Part shown: in pieces, positions 35,858 to 44,353 of the stretch | How positions within the stretch are numbered: the stretch's first letter is position 1 | Layout: every line of letters starts with the position of its first letter | Origin: Cytophagales bacterium WSM2-2 | Lineage (GTDB): Bacteria > Bacteroidota > Bacteroidia > Cytophagales > Cyclobacteriaceae | Direction: 5' to 3' | Length of the DNA: 64,000 nucleotides | Assembly (NCBI GenBank): GCA_015472025.1 | Contig: BNHL01000001.1 | Span: forward strand, 5,320,001 to 5,384,000 | Notes under the pieces: generated by a model | The model's database searches: none | Told to the model about the DNA's origin: nothing | Seen by the model: only the letters and a program-made list of their open reading frames with translations | Translations under genes and position numbers: made by a program

Positions 35858-36244
35858 ATGGACATAGTTACTGAAAAGCAACTTAATATTCTGATACAAC
35901 TCGCAGAGGCTGATAAGCATTTTGCACAATCGGAGCGGGAAATGATCATGCGTATTGCGAAGGAACGCAATTTTTCAGAAGAAGCTGTAAATCAACTAAT
36001 TCGGAATCCTAAGCCAATCGATTCGCTGGGTGCACTCACCAATGACCAGAAATTTGACTACCTCTACGCATGCATCCAGCTGGTCTATATTGATCACAAA
36101 ATCTTTGAAAGCGAGCTGATCTTTGTGAAAAGCATAGCTATCAAGCTTGGATTCAAGAAAAGCGTGATTGAATATATGATTCAGAATTTTGACAAAAAGA
36201 GCCAGGCTGAGCTAAAATCAACGGTTTTCATAGACTATATCTAG
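35858..36244 (+). CDS. TerB-like cytoplasmic protein (paralog of 5306-5698)
   Basis: A 128-residue helical TerB/DjlA-type protein. The two halves repeat an Asp-containing motif (LIQLAEADKHFAQSE and CIQLVYIDHKIFESE). It aligns along its whole length with the protein at 5306: LGALTNDQKFDYLY here, LASLTEDQKFENLY there. It lies between pdxA and yceD in a housekeeping run, with no ter genes nearby. Upstream, TTTAGCGCAA (35837-35846) recurs at nearly the same distance before the other paralog. Function unknown. Confidence 0.8.
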   Translation: MDIVTEKQLNILIQLAEADKHFAQSEREMIMRIAKERNFSEEAVNQLIRNPKPIDSLGALTNDQKFDYLYACIQLVYIDHKIFESELIFVKSIAIKLGFKKSVIEYMIQNFDKKSQAELKSTVFIDYI

Positions 36245-36289
36245 TCTTTTCTTTCTTTTTGCCCTTATTCCCTTAAAAATCCCACTCCA

Positions 36290-36323
36290 TTTGCCATAAA
36301 TCCGGCAAAACGTGATAAATTTG
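36290..36323 (+). promoter_or_regulatory. promoter of yceD-rpmF
   Basis: TTTG (36290-36293), a 22-base spacer and the exact -7 box TAAATTTG (36316-36323), followed by CG. The yceD ATG lies 23 bases further on. Confidence 0.6.
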
Positions 36324-36345
36324 CGGTCTTATTTTAAAAACCGGG

Positions 36346-36852
36346 ATGGCAAAGGATTACAGTGTCAACGTTCTCGGCCTTTCTAAAAGCGTTCACCAGT
36401 TCGATTTTCAATTGAGTGAAGACTTTTTTAAAAAGTATGGCCAGGAAGTAGTTGCCAACGGCAATTTTGAAGCCCGGGTGTCCCTCGATAAGCGGGAGAC
36501 GTTCATTGAAGCTGATTTTACTGTTAAGGGTAGCGCGCACCTCGTTTGCGACCGAAGCCTGGATGAATTCGATTTTCCAGTCTCGATTCACAAAAAGGTT
36601 GTATTCAAATATGGCGAGGTACCCCAGGAAGTCAGCGATGAGATTGTCATCATCACTCCCGATCAGGATAAACTTGATCTGGGGCAATTGATGTATGAGT
36701 TTATTGCACTGCAGATACCGATGAAAAAACTGCATCCAAGGTATAGTAGTGACGATAAAGATAAAGAAGGGTTGGTTTATACGTCAGCAAACAAGGCTGA
36801 TGATGAGACCATTGACCCGAGATGGGAAGTGTTAAAAAAGTTAAAAAAATAG
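36346..36852 (+). CDS. yceD: DUF177 (YceD) family protein
   Basis: A 168-residue cytoplasmic protein. The DUF177 pattern is visible in FEARVSLDKRETFIEADFTVKG, HLVCDRSLDEFDFPV and the C-terminal DPRWEVLKKLKK. In most bacteria this gene is the immediate neighbour of rpmF, and it supports 23S rRNA accumulation in plants and E. coli. Here too rpmF follows, after 18 bases. The family usually has a CxxC; this one keeps only one Cys. Confidence 0.93.
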   Translation: MAKDYSVNVLGLSKSVHQFDFQLSEDFFKKYGQEVVANGNFEARVSLDKRETFIEADFTVKGSAHLVCDRSLDEFDFPVSIHKKVVFKYGEVPQEVSDEIVIITPDQDKLDLGQLMYEFIALQIPMKKLHPRYSSDDKDKEGLVYTSANKADDETIDPRWEVLKKLKK

Positions 36853-36870
36853 AACAATAAATTTTAGGTT

Positions 36871-37062
36871 ATGCCAAATCCGAAACGAAAGACCTCGAAG
36901 ACTCGCAGAGATAAGAGAAGAACACATTATAAGGCTGTTGCAAAAGCATCTGCCATATGCCCTACTACAGGTGAGCACCACTTACCTCACCGCGCTTTCT
37001 GGCACGAAGGCAAATTGTATTTCAAAGGAAACGTGGTAATGGAGAAAGAAGTACTGGCCTAA
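36871..37062 (+). CDS. rpmF: large ribosomal subunit protein L32
   Basis: 63 residues with the L32 start [19 protein letters not shown] and the segment [14 protein letters not shown]. The zinc-ribbon form needs four Cys; only one is left, so this is a zinc-independent variant. It follows yceD by 18 bases and is ended by a hairpin terminator at 37152-37184. In many bacteria plsX comes next, but here the next gene is fabH. Confidence 0.97.
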   Translation: MPNPKRKTSKTRRDKRRTHYKAVAKASAICPTTGEHHLPHRAFWHEGKLYFKGNVVMEKEVLA

Positions 37063-37151
37063 TCGCCATGACTGACTTTACCAAGCATCTTTTATCAGCG
37101 TTTACCAATTGTGGCATAAAGCTGCAATCGAATTAATTATTATCCCATAAT

Positions 37152-37184
37152 TGCCCGATCAGAACTTGATCGGGCATTTTATTT
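37152..37184 (+). terminator. rho-independent terminator after rpmF
   Basis: TGCCCGATCA (37152-37161) pairs with TGATCGGGCA (37167-37176) around a 5-base loop, followed by TTTTATTTT. It separates yceD-rpmF from fabH, which starts 27 bases after the stem. Confidence 0.85.
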
Positions 37185-37202
37185 TAAGAGGTCATAAAAC
37201 TT

Positions 37203-38213
37203 ATGAGCAATATCAGGGCAGCAATTACTGGTGTAGGAGGATACGTTCCAGACTATGTACTTACAAATAAAGAGCTGGAGACCATGGTAGACACCACCGA
37301 TGAGTGGATAACCTCTCGCACCGGCATCAAGGAGCGCAGAATACTGAAAGGGGAAAATGTGGGCGTTTCTGTGATGGGGATTGCTGCTGTGAAAGACATG
37401 ATCGAGAAAACAAAAATCGATCCCAAGGAAATTGATTGCATCATTTTTGCCACCATTACTCCTGATCTTACTTTCCCTGCTACGGCAAATTTAGTCGCCA
37501 CAGCTGTGGGAGCAACCAACGCATTTAGTTATGATTTGGCAGCTGCTTGCTCCGGTTTCATTTATGGATTAAATACGGGCGCCAGTTTCATCCAGTCCGG
37601 CATGTACAAAAAAGTAGTTGTGATCGGTGGCGATAAAATGTCTGCCATCCTGGACTACCAGGATCGCACTACGTGCATTATCTTCGGTGATGGCGCTGGT
37701 TGCGTATTGCTAGAACCTACCACTGAAGATGTCGGAATAATTGACTCAACCTTACGAAGTGACGGATCTGGCGAAGCATACCTTCACATGAAAGCCGGAG
37801 GAAGTCGCATGAGACCTACTCACGAAACTGTTGACAAGCGTTTGCACTATGTTTACCAGGAGGGCTCAGCTGTTTTCAAATTTGCAGTGACTAATATGGC
37901 CGAGGTGGCAGCCCAGGTTGCCGAACGCAACAAACTGACTTCTGAAACAATTACCTGGCTTGTTCCGCACCAGGCTAACAAACGGATCATAGATGCCACT
38001 GCGAATCGTGTGGGCATCAGTGAAGACAAGGTGATGATGAATATTGAGCGGTATGGGAATACCACTGGTGGAACAATCCCCCTGTTATTGTGGGATTATG
38101 AAAAGCAACTCAAAAAAGGTGATAACCTGATCATCGCAGCTTTTGGTGGCGGATTCACCTGGGGTGCCATTTATGTAAAGTGGGCCTACGATGGAAGCAA
38201 AGTGAAAAAATAG
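37203..38213 (+). CDS. fabH: 3-oxoacyl-ACP synthase III
   Basis: Condenses acetyl-CoA with malonyl-ACP to start fatty-acid chains. The 336-residue thiolase-fold enzyme has Cys near residue 116 in [13 protein letters not shown], His in [13 protein letters not shown] and Asn in [11 protein letters not shown], the FabH catalytic triad. In Bacteroidota FabH often favours branched starters; the sequence alone does not show it. It precedes efp, accB and accC on the same strand. Typical family length. Confidence 0.96.
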   Translation: MSNIRAAITGVGGYVPDYVLTNKELETMVDTTDEWITSRTGIKERRILKGENVGVSVMGIAAVKDMIEKTKIDPKEIDCIIFATITPDLTFPATANLVATAVGATNAFSYDLAAACSGFIYGLNTGASFIQSGMYKKVVVIGGDKMSAILDYQDRTTCIIFGDGAGCVLLEPTTEDVGIIDSTLRSDGSGEAYLHMKAGGSRMRPTHETVDKRLHYVYQEGSAVFKFAVTNMAEVAAQVAERNKLTSETITWLVPHQANKRIIDATANRVGISEDKVMMNIERYGNTTGGTIPLLLWDYEKQLKKGDNLIIAAFGGGFTWGAIYVKWAYDGSKVKK

Positions 38214-38256
38214 AACAGAATTAAAGTAGTATAATTGAATTTAAATTTTGAAGTGA

Positions 38257-38820
38257 ATGGCAACTGTATCCGATCTTAGCAAAGGAAACTTTATCCGCTA
38301 CAATGGTGAGGTAGTGCAAATCGAAGAATTACAACATCGCACCCCTGGCAACCTTCGTGCATTTTATCAAATTAAAATGCGCAACGTGCGCAACGGAAAA
38401 GTTGTGGAAAACCGTTTTCGCCCTGGCGATGCCGTTGACCAATTGCGTGTAGAAACCAAAGAATACCAATACCTCTACCAGGATGGCGATAGTCTGGTAT
38501 GCATGGATAACCAGACTTACGAACAAATTTATCTTGATAAAGTTTTGCTGGGTGAATCTGTGAGCTATATCAAAGAAGGCGTTACCCTGCTCATCGCATT
38601 TGAAAATGGAACTCAGCCCATTACTGCAGAAGCTCCGGCACACGTGGTAGTGAATGTAACTTATACTGAGCCCGGCCTGCAAGGTGATACAGCCACCCGC
38701 ACGCTGAAAGCTGCTACGATTGATACCGGCGCAGAAATTCGTGTACCCCTATTTGTCAACACCGGTGACAACATCAAAATCAAGACGGCTAATGGTGAAT
38801 ATGTTGAACGTGTAAAATAA
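38257..38820 (+). CDS. efp: elongation factor P
   Basis: 187 residues in three beta-barrel domains. It helps ribosomes form peptide bonds at runs of proline. Domain I carries the tip loop, here HRTPGNLRAF: the residue matching the modified Lys34 of E. coli is Asn32. The C-terminal domain is standard (DTGAEIRVPLFVNTGDNIKI). No modification gene (epmA, epmB, earP) is in the window. It lies between fabH and accB, a common order in this phylum. Confidence 0.96.
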   Translation: MATVSDLSKGNFIRYNGEVVQIEELQHRTPGNLRAFYQIKMRNVRNGKVVENRFRPGDAVDQLRVETKEYQYLYQDGDSLVCMDNQTYEQIYLDKVLLGESVSYIKEGVTLLIAFENGTQPITAEAPAHVVVNVTYTEPGLQGDTATRTLKAATIDTGAEIRVPLFVNTGDNIKIKTANGEYVERVK

Positions 38821-38826
38821 ATTTTC

Positions 38827-39384
38827 ATGGCATCAAGTAAAACCGGCGGAACAAAAAATAAAAAGAATGCCCGCCCATCTTCTGAATCGCAAAACCACAA
38901 CGAAATGAAAACTACTGAAATCCGTGACCTTATCGACTTCATTGCGCAATCCGGTTTGAACGAAGTGGATATTGAGACCAAAGAGTTGAAGCTGCACGTG
39001 AAACGTGAGCCTGATCAAAAGGTAATGAAGTCTCCTGTAATGGCTGCTGCTCCAATGGCTATGGCTGCTCCTGCTCCTGTGGCCGCGGCTCCTGCCGCAG
39101 CACCAAAGGCGGAAAAAGCTGCACCGGCACCAGTCGGAAAAAATACGGTGGAAATAAAATCTCCGATGATCGGAACGTTCTATCGTTCTTCAAATCCTGA
39201 CTCTCCTCCATTTGCATCCGTTGGTGACAAAGTCACGAAAGGACAGGTAGTATGCATCATCGAGGCGATGAAGTTGTTCAATGAAATCGAATCTGAAGTT
39301 TCAGGAACGATCGTAAAAGCAATGATAGAGAACTCCTCCCCTGTCGAATACGATCAGGTGTTGTTTGTTGTTGAGCCGGATTAA
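38827..39384 (+). CDS. accB: biotin carboxyl carrier protein of acetyl-CoA carboxylase
   Basis: Carries CO2 on biotin between AccC and the carboxyltransferase. The 185-residue protein has an N-terminal domain, an Ala/Pro-rich linker ([19 protein letters not shown]), and a biotinyl domain with [10 protein letters not shown], where Lys is the attachment site. The family usually starts at the Met 26 codons later (38905). The frame from 38827, six bases after efp, adds a basic tail. Either start is possible. accC follows at 39459. Confidence 0.95.
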   Translation: MASSKTGGTKNKKNARPSSESQNHNEMKTTEIRDLIDFIAQSGLNEVDIETKELKLHVKREPDQKVMKSPVMAAAPMAMAAPAPVAAAPAAAPKAEKAAPAPVGKNTVEIKSPMIGTFYRSSNPDSPPFASVGDKVTKGQVVCIIEAMKLFNEIESEVSGTIVKAMIENSSPVEYDQVLFVVEPD

Positions 39385-39458
39385 ATAATTGTCTGTTTCA
39401 GGTTGTCATTATAAACAATATTGAAATAGGTAATCTGTAATTTTTCAATTGCTAAACT

Positions 39459-40808
39459 ATGTTTAAAAAAATATTAATAGCCAACCGTGGAGAAATCGCT
39501 TTGCGTATCATTCGTACGTGCAAGGAGATGGATATCAAAACAGTGGCAGTTTATTCTACAGCTGATCGCGAAAGCCTTCACGTGCGCTTTGCCGATGAAG
39601 CCGTTTGCATTGGCGATGCACCAAGTAAAGACTCTTACCTGAACATTCCCCGGATTATTTCGGCAGCCGAAATTACCGGTGCAGATGCTATCCACCCGGG
39701 GTATGGTTTCTTGTCAGAGCGCGCGGAATTTTCCGCTATCTGTCATGAATACGGAATCAAATTCATCGGCCCAAGCCCGGCCATGATCAACTCCATGGGC
39801 GATAAGTCGACAGCTAAGGACACGATGAAGAAGGCTGGCGTACCAACTATTCCCGGTTCAGAAGGTTTATTGAGCTCGATTGAAGAAGGGCTGGAACTCG
39901 CGAAAGCAGTAAAATATCCGGTCATTCTTAAAGCTACTGCCGGTGGTGGTGGTAAAGGAATGCGCGTGGTAAACGATCCAAGCGAATTTAAAAAGGCATG
40001 GGATGATGCGAAGCGTGAAGCAGGTGCCGCTTTCGGAAATGATGGCTTGTACCTGGAGAAATTTGTTGAAGAACCTCGCCATATTGAAATTCAAATTGTT
40101 GGAGACCAATATGGAAAAGCGTGCCACCTTTCGGAACGCGATTGCTCCATACAGCGCAGGCACCAAAAGTTAGTGGAAGAGACTCCATCACCCATCGTGT
40201 CACAAGAGTTACGCGAACGCATGGGCGAGGCAGCCATCAAAGGTGCAAAAGCCATCAACTACGAAGGTGCCGGAACTATCGAATTCCTCGTAGATAAGCA
40301 CGGTGACTTCTACTTCATGGAAATGAATACACGTATCCAGGTAGAGCACCCGATAACTGAGGAAGTGACGAATTACGATTTGATTAAAGAACAAATCAAA
40401 GTGGCTGCCGGTGTACCTATTTCGGGGAACAACTATTTCCCTACCCTGTTTGCAATGGAGTGCCGTATCAATGCGGAAGATCCGGCTAACGGATTCCGTC
40501 CTTCTCCGGGAAAGATCATTAACCTGCATAAGCCCGGTGGACATGGTATTCGTATTGACAGCCACGTTTACGCTGGCTATACGATTCCTCCAAACTATGA
40601 TTCCATGATTGGAAAACTGATTGCTACAGGTCAGTCACGTGATGAGGTAATTACACGTATGAAACGTGCGTTGAGCGAATTTATAATTGAAGGTGTGAAG
40701 ACTACTATTCCTTTCCACTTGAAATTGATGGACAACCCTGTATTCCGCTCAGGCAAGTTTACAACTAAGTTTTTGGAGACGTCTTTTGATTTCTCACAAT
40801 TGAAGTAA
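39459..40808 (+). CDS. accC: biotin carboxylase subunit of acetyl-CoA carboxylase
   Basis: Carboxylates the biotin on AccB using bicarbonate and ATP. The 449-residue ATP-grasp enzyme begins [18 protein letters not shown], has the ATP loop [33 protein letters not shown] and [17 protein letters not shown] in the active site. Length and motifs match the family. The 74-base gap to accB contains no clear promoter, and a terminator follows, so accC ends the transcript. Confidence 0.98.
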   Translation: MFKKILIANRGEIALRIIRTCKEMDIKTVAVYSTADRESLHVRFADEAVCIGDAPSKDSYLNIPRIISAAEITGADAIHPGYGFLSERAEFSAICHEYGIKFIGPSPAMINSMGDKSTAKDTMKKAGVPTIPGSEGLLSSIEEGLELAKAVKYPVILKATAGGGGKGMRVVNDPSEFKKAWDDAKREAGAAFGNDGLYLEKFVEEPRHIEIQIVGDQYGKACHLSERDCSIQRRHQKLVEETPSPIVSQELRERMGEAAIKGAKAINYEGAGTIEFLVDKHGDFYFMEMNTRIQVEHPITEEVTNYDLIKEQIKVAAGVPISGNNYFPTLFAMECRINAEDPANGFRPSPGKIINLHKPGGHGIRIDSHVYAGYTIPPNYDSMIGKLIATGQSRDEVITRMKRALSEFIIEGVKTTIPFHLKLMDNPVFRSGKFTTKFLETSFDFSQLK

Positions 40809-40827
40809 CATTAACTATTCAAACATA

Positions 40828-40859
40828 AAGCCTCCACGACCAACGGAGGCTTTTTTATT
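40828..40859 (+). terminator. rho-independent terminator after accC
   Basis: AAGCCTCC (40828-40835) pairs with GGAGGCTT (40845-40852) around a 9-base loop, then TTTTATTA. It lies 20 bases after the accC stop. Confidence 0.88.
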
Positions 40860-40887
40860 AAATTCGTACCCGTCAAATTCAATTCTT

Positions 40888-42072
40888 ATGAAGACAGTGA
40901 AAGACATCAATTTCAAAAACAAAAGAGCTCTCATCCGTGTTGACTTCAATGCCCCACTCGACAAGAGCTTCAATGTAACCGATGCCAATCGTATTCGGGC
41001 TACCATCCCAACATTAAAGAAAATACTGGGTGATGGCGGGAGCTGTGTTTTGATGTCTCATTTGGGAAGGCCCAAGGAAGGTCCGGAAGAAAAGTATTCA
41101 TTGAAGCACACCATCAAGACCACAGAACAATTGCTTGGTGTTAAAATTAAATTCGCTGGAGATTGTATCAGTGATGAGGCATTTAAATTGTCTGCCGACT
41201 TGAAACCGGGTGAAGTGCTGCTGTTGGAAAACCTGCGCTTCTACAAGCAAGAAGAAAAGGGCGATCTCGGATTTGCAGAAAAACTTTCCAAACACGGAGA
41301 TATCTACGTTAATGATGCTTTCGGTACCGCTCACCGGGCACACGCCAGTACAACGATCGTAGCGCAATTCATCAAGGAAAAATGCGCAGGCTTTGTAATG
41401 GCTGCTGAACTTGATAATGCGAAGAAGGTGCTGGAAAATGCCGCGAAACCCTTTACTGCAATCATGGGTGGAGCAAAAATCTCCGACAAGATTTTGATCA
41501 TCGAAAAACTGCTGGATAAAGTCAATCACCTCATCATAGGCGGTGGCATGGCCTATACTTTCTTCAAAGCATTAGGTGGCAATATCGGTAAGTCACTTGT
41601 TGAAGAAGACAAACTGGAGCTGGCTAAAGAATTAATTCAAAAAGCTAAGAGCAAAGGAGTTGAACTTCACTTACCGATGGATTCCATCATTGCTGACAAG
41701 TTCGATGCACAGGCAAACACAGACATAGCAAACAACAACTCCATCAAAGCGGACTGGATGGGTTTAGATATTGGCCCACAGGCACGTGAAGTTTTTGCTA
41801 AAGTAATTGAAGATTCAAAAACCATTTTATGGAATGGCCCCATGGGTGTTTTTGAGATGGAGAAATTTGAAAAAGGGACCAAGTCTGTTGCCGAAGCCGT
41901 AGTGCGGGCTACAAGCAAAGGGGCATTTTCACTCATTGGTGGTGGAGATTCAGCAGCAGCGGTTGCGAAATTCGGCTTCGAAGAAAAAGTCAGTTACGTA
42001 TCTACAGGAGGTGGCGCTCTTCTCGAATATTTTGAAGGGAAGGTTTTACCAGGTGTGAAAGCGTTGGAGTAA
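40888..42072 (+). CDS. pgk: phosphoglycerate kinase
   Basis: Glycolytic enzyme that makes ATP from 1,3-bisphosphoglycerate. The 394 residues include RALIRVDFNAPLD, VLMSHLGRPK, LLLENLRFYKQEE, NDAFGTAHRAHAST, the hinge MGGAKISDKI and the nucleotide loop GGGDSAAA. It follows the accC terminator and so needs its own promoter, which I could not place. It converges on the SDR gene with a 5-base gap. Confidence 0.98.
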   Translation: MKTVKDINFKNKRALIRVDFNAPLDKSFNVTDANRIRATIPTLKKILGDGGSCVLMSHLGRPKEGPEEKYSLKHTIKTTEQLLGVKIKFAGDCISDEAFKLSADLKPGEVLLLENLRFYKQEEKGDLGFAEKLSKHGDIYVNDAFGTAHRAHASTTIVAQFIKEKCAGFVMAAELDNAKKVLENAAKPFTAIMGGAKISDKILIIEKLLDKVNHLIIGGGMAYTFFKALGGNIGKSLVEEDKLELAKELIQKAKSKGVELHLPMDSIIADKFDAQANTDIANNNSIKADWMGLDIGPQAREVFAKVIEDSKTILWNGPMGVFEMEKFEKGTKSVAEAVVRATSKGAFSLIGGGDSAAAVAKFGFEEKVSYVSTGGGALLEYFEGKVLPGVKALE

Positions 42073-42077
42073 GAGGA

Positions 42078-42782
42078 CTAAATGTCCCCGAGTTGTGGGC
42101 GGATAATCACCTCCTCCACTACGCTCCTTTCTGAAATTGTATAAGCGTTAAAAATCACTTCCGCTACATCTTCTGTTTTCATGAAACGGCTCTCAGGTAA
42201 ATCTACACCGTCCCAGCTGGCTGTTCGGGTAGCTCCAGGCATCACCGCAGTGACACGGATATTAAAAGATTTCAGTTCTTCCCGAAGGACTTTAGTGAAT
42301 CCCAATAAAGCAAACTTTGAAATTGCATAAGAGCCTCCGTTGGGATACGCTTTGATGCTGGCGATGGAGCACATATTAAAAATGTGGCCGCTCTTCTTTT
42401 CCTTCATTCCGGCAATCAGACCGCGAGTGGTATAATAAGCACTATACACATTAGATTCGACCATGCTTTCCATTGCGCCATCAGCCTCGAGCATAGTCTC
42501 CCCGGGAATAAAGTGACCTGCATTGTTGATCAGTACATTAACCGGGCGTTTGAGCTGCAGGACAAAGGCAGTAAAATCCGATACCTGGTCCTTCTTCGAT
42601 GTATCGGTCGACTTCACAAAAACCTGTACTTTGAATTCCGTCTCCAGGTCTGATTTAAATTGCTGTAAGTCTTTCTCATTCCGGGCACAAGCCGCGATAT
42701 CAAAGCCAGCTTTTGCAAAACGCTCTGCCACGGCCCTGCCGATTCCCTTTGTAGCCCCCGTGATTACTGCCAGTTGGTTCAT
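42078..42782 (-). CDS. SDR family oxidoreductase
   Basis: A 234-residue Rossmann-fold dehydrogenase. The cofactor loop is TGATKGIGRAVAERF, NNAG marks the central strand, and the catalytic residues are Ser in SIASIKA and SYAISK (YxxxK). It belongs to the classical FabG-like group with an NADP-type Arg in CARNEKDL. The substrate is unknown. Its 5' end overlaps the possible mlaE promoter at 42774-42800 on the other strand. Confidence 0.9.
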   Translation of the reverse strand: MNQLAVITGATKGIGRAVAERFAKAGFDIAACARNEKDLQQFKSDLETEFKVQVFVKSTDTSKKDQVSDFTAFVLQLKRPVNVLINNAGHFIPGETMLEADGAMESMVESNVYSAYYTTRGLIAGMKEKKSGHIFNMCSIASIKAYPNGGSYAISKFALLGFTKVLREELKSFNIRVTAVMPGATRTASWDGVDLPESRFMKTEDVAEVIFNAYTISERSVVEEVIIRPQLGDI

Positions 42783-42800
42783 GAATTTATTTTATCTTTG
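42774..42800 (+). promoter_or_regulatory. possible promoter of mlaE-mlaF
   Basis: TTG (42774-42776), 16 bases, then the exact -7 box TATCTTTG (42793-42800). The spacing is one base short of the usual range. The mlaE ATG lies 69 bases downstream and a small upstream frame fits between. Confidence 0.5.
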
Positions 42801-42824
42801 AAGCAATATACTATTTCCGTTTCC

Positions 42825-42872
42825 ATGATTTGGCATTCACATAAGCCGACCTTAAAAGCCTCAACCAGATGA
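42825..42872 (+). CDS. possible 15-codon upstream frame overlapping the mlaE start
   Basis: ATG at 42825 opens a frame of 15 codons whose TGA (42870-42872) overlaps the mlaE ATG (42869-42871). This ATGA arrangement would allow translation coupling. Such a short frame can arise by chance; no peptide family is recognised. Confidence 0.25.
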   Translation: MIWHSHKPTLKASTR

Positions 42873-43597
42873 GTGGATTTGGCCGTTACGTCATTTTCCT
42901 GGGATCACTATTTGTACGAAGGGAATCTTTCTCTACCTACTATAAACTCGTATTGGATGAGTGTGTCCAAATCGGGGTAAACTCTGCTTTTCTCTTCATC
43001 CTTGTTTCTTCATTTATCGGGGCAGTGACAACAGTCCAGACTGCCTTTAACATGGTTAGCCCATTGATTCCTCGGTTTGTTATCTCACAAGTTGTTCGCG
43101 AAATGACGGTGTTAGAGCTAGCTCCAACGGTAATGTCATTGATCTATGCCGGGAAAATCGGGTCAAGCATGGCTGGCGGGATTGGCACGATGCGGATCAC
43201 GGAACAAATTGATGCCCTCGAGGTGATGGGTATTAACTCATCTTCGTACCTGGTCCTTCCAAAGATCATTGCTTCCATGCTGATGTACCCCATGCTCGTT
43301 GTCATTTCAGGCGTATGTTCTCTGATCGGGGGATATTTAATTGGCACATTAATTCACATCATCACACCTACGGAGTATGTAGCTGGCATTCGATTTAGTT
43401 TCAATTCTCAGGAAATATTTGTAGCTATCGTTAAGGCACTCGTATTTGCATTTCTGATTTCATCGATCTCTTCTTTTAAGGGATATTTTACTAAAGGCGG
43501 AGCTCTCGAGGTTGGTATAGCAACTACAGAGGCCGTAACCACCAGCGTGATTGCCATTCTGATTGCTGACTATTTCATCGTTGACCTGTTGCTGTAA
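42869..43597 (+). CDS. mlaE: MlaE-type phospholipid transport permease
   Basis: The membrane subunit of a lipid ABC transporter that moves phospholipids between the two envelope membranes. The 242-residue protein has about five or six helices and the family's IGSSMAGGIGTMRITEQIDALEVMG signature region, which I see at about residues 95-120 (key residues: G-SS-A-IGTM-EQIDAL). mlaF starts on the last base of its stop. No MlaD/MCE gene is adjacent; it may be elsewhere. Gram-negative envelope asymmetry is the inferred role. Confidence 0.9.
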   Translation: MSGFGRYVIFLGSLFVRRESFSTYYKLVLDECVQIGVNSAFLFILVSSFIGAVTTVQTAFNMVSPLIPRFVISQVVREMTVLELAPTVMSLIYAGKIGSSMAGGIGTMRITEQIDALEVMGINSSSYLVLPKIIASMLMYPMLVVISGVCSLIGGYLIGTLIHIITPTEYVAGIRFSFNSQEIFVAIVKALVFAFLISSISSFKGYFTKGGALEVGIATTEAVTTSVIAILIADYFIVDLLL

Positions 43598-44349
43598 TGA
43601 TCAAAGTCAAAGATATTTCAAAGTCTTTCAGCGGCAAGATGGTGCTCGATGGCATTAATGCCGAATTTGAAAAGGGGAAGACGAACCTGATTATCGGCTC
43701 AAGCGGTACCGGAAAAAGCGTGCTGTTAAAATGCATTGTCGGGCTAATTACTCCGGATGATGGACGTGTGTTCTATGACCTGCGGAATTTTACCGAAGCA
43801 GATAAGGAAATGAAATCCGACATTCGCCGGGAGATCGGAATGCTCTTCCAAGGCGGGGCATTATTTGATTCCAAAAATGTGGAAGCTAATGTGATGTTTC
43901 CCCTGGACGTCCTGACCAAAATGCCGTTAAGCGAAAAAAGAGATCGCGCCAATCTTTGCCTTAAGCGTGTAGGGCTTGAAGGATCTAATAAAAAAGCCGT
44001 TTCAGAAATTAGTGGTGGCATGAAAAAACGCGTAGGTATCGCCCGTGCCATCGTCAATAACCCGAACTATTTATTCTGTGATGAGCCAAACTCAGGCCTC
44101 GATCCACAAACCTCCATCTTAATTGATGAATTGATCCACGAAATTACTCACGAACTTGATATTACCACAGTTGTTGTAACTCACGATATGAATTCCGTAA
44201 TGGGTATCGGTGAGAATATCATCTTCCTGTACAAAGGCCACAAGCTGTGGGAAGGCAACTCTGCCGACATTACTCATTCAGGTGTTGAGGAACTTGATGA
44301 CTTTGTCTTTGCCAACAAAGTCATGAGCAAAATGAGAGATCGTCAATAG
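43597..44349 (+). CDS. mlaF: MlaF-type ABC transporter ATP-binding protein
   Basis: The ATPase partner of MlaE. The 250 residues contain Walker A GSSGTGKSVLLKC, a Q-loop in MLFQGGALFDS, signature ISGGMKKRVGIARAI, Walker B YLFCDEPNSGLDP, and the switch His in VVTHDMN. FQGGALFDS before the signature is typical of the Mla/Ttg2 group. It overlaps mlaE by one base, and its stop is 4 bases from the convergent permease gene. Confidence 0.93.
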   Translation: MIKVKDISKSFSGKMVLDGINAEFEKGKTNLIIGSSGTGKSVLLKCIVGLITPDDGRVFYDLRNFTEADKEMKSDIRREIGMLFQGGALFDSKNVEANVMFPLDVLTKMPLSEKRDRANLCLKRVGLEGSNKKAVSEISGGMKKRVGIARAIVNNPNYLFCDEPNSGLDPQTSILIDELIHEITHELDITTVVVTHDMNSVMGIGENIIFLYKGHKLWEGNSADITHSGVEELDDFVFANKVMSKMRDRQ

Positions 44350-44353
44350 TCAG

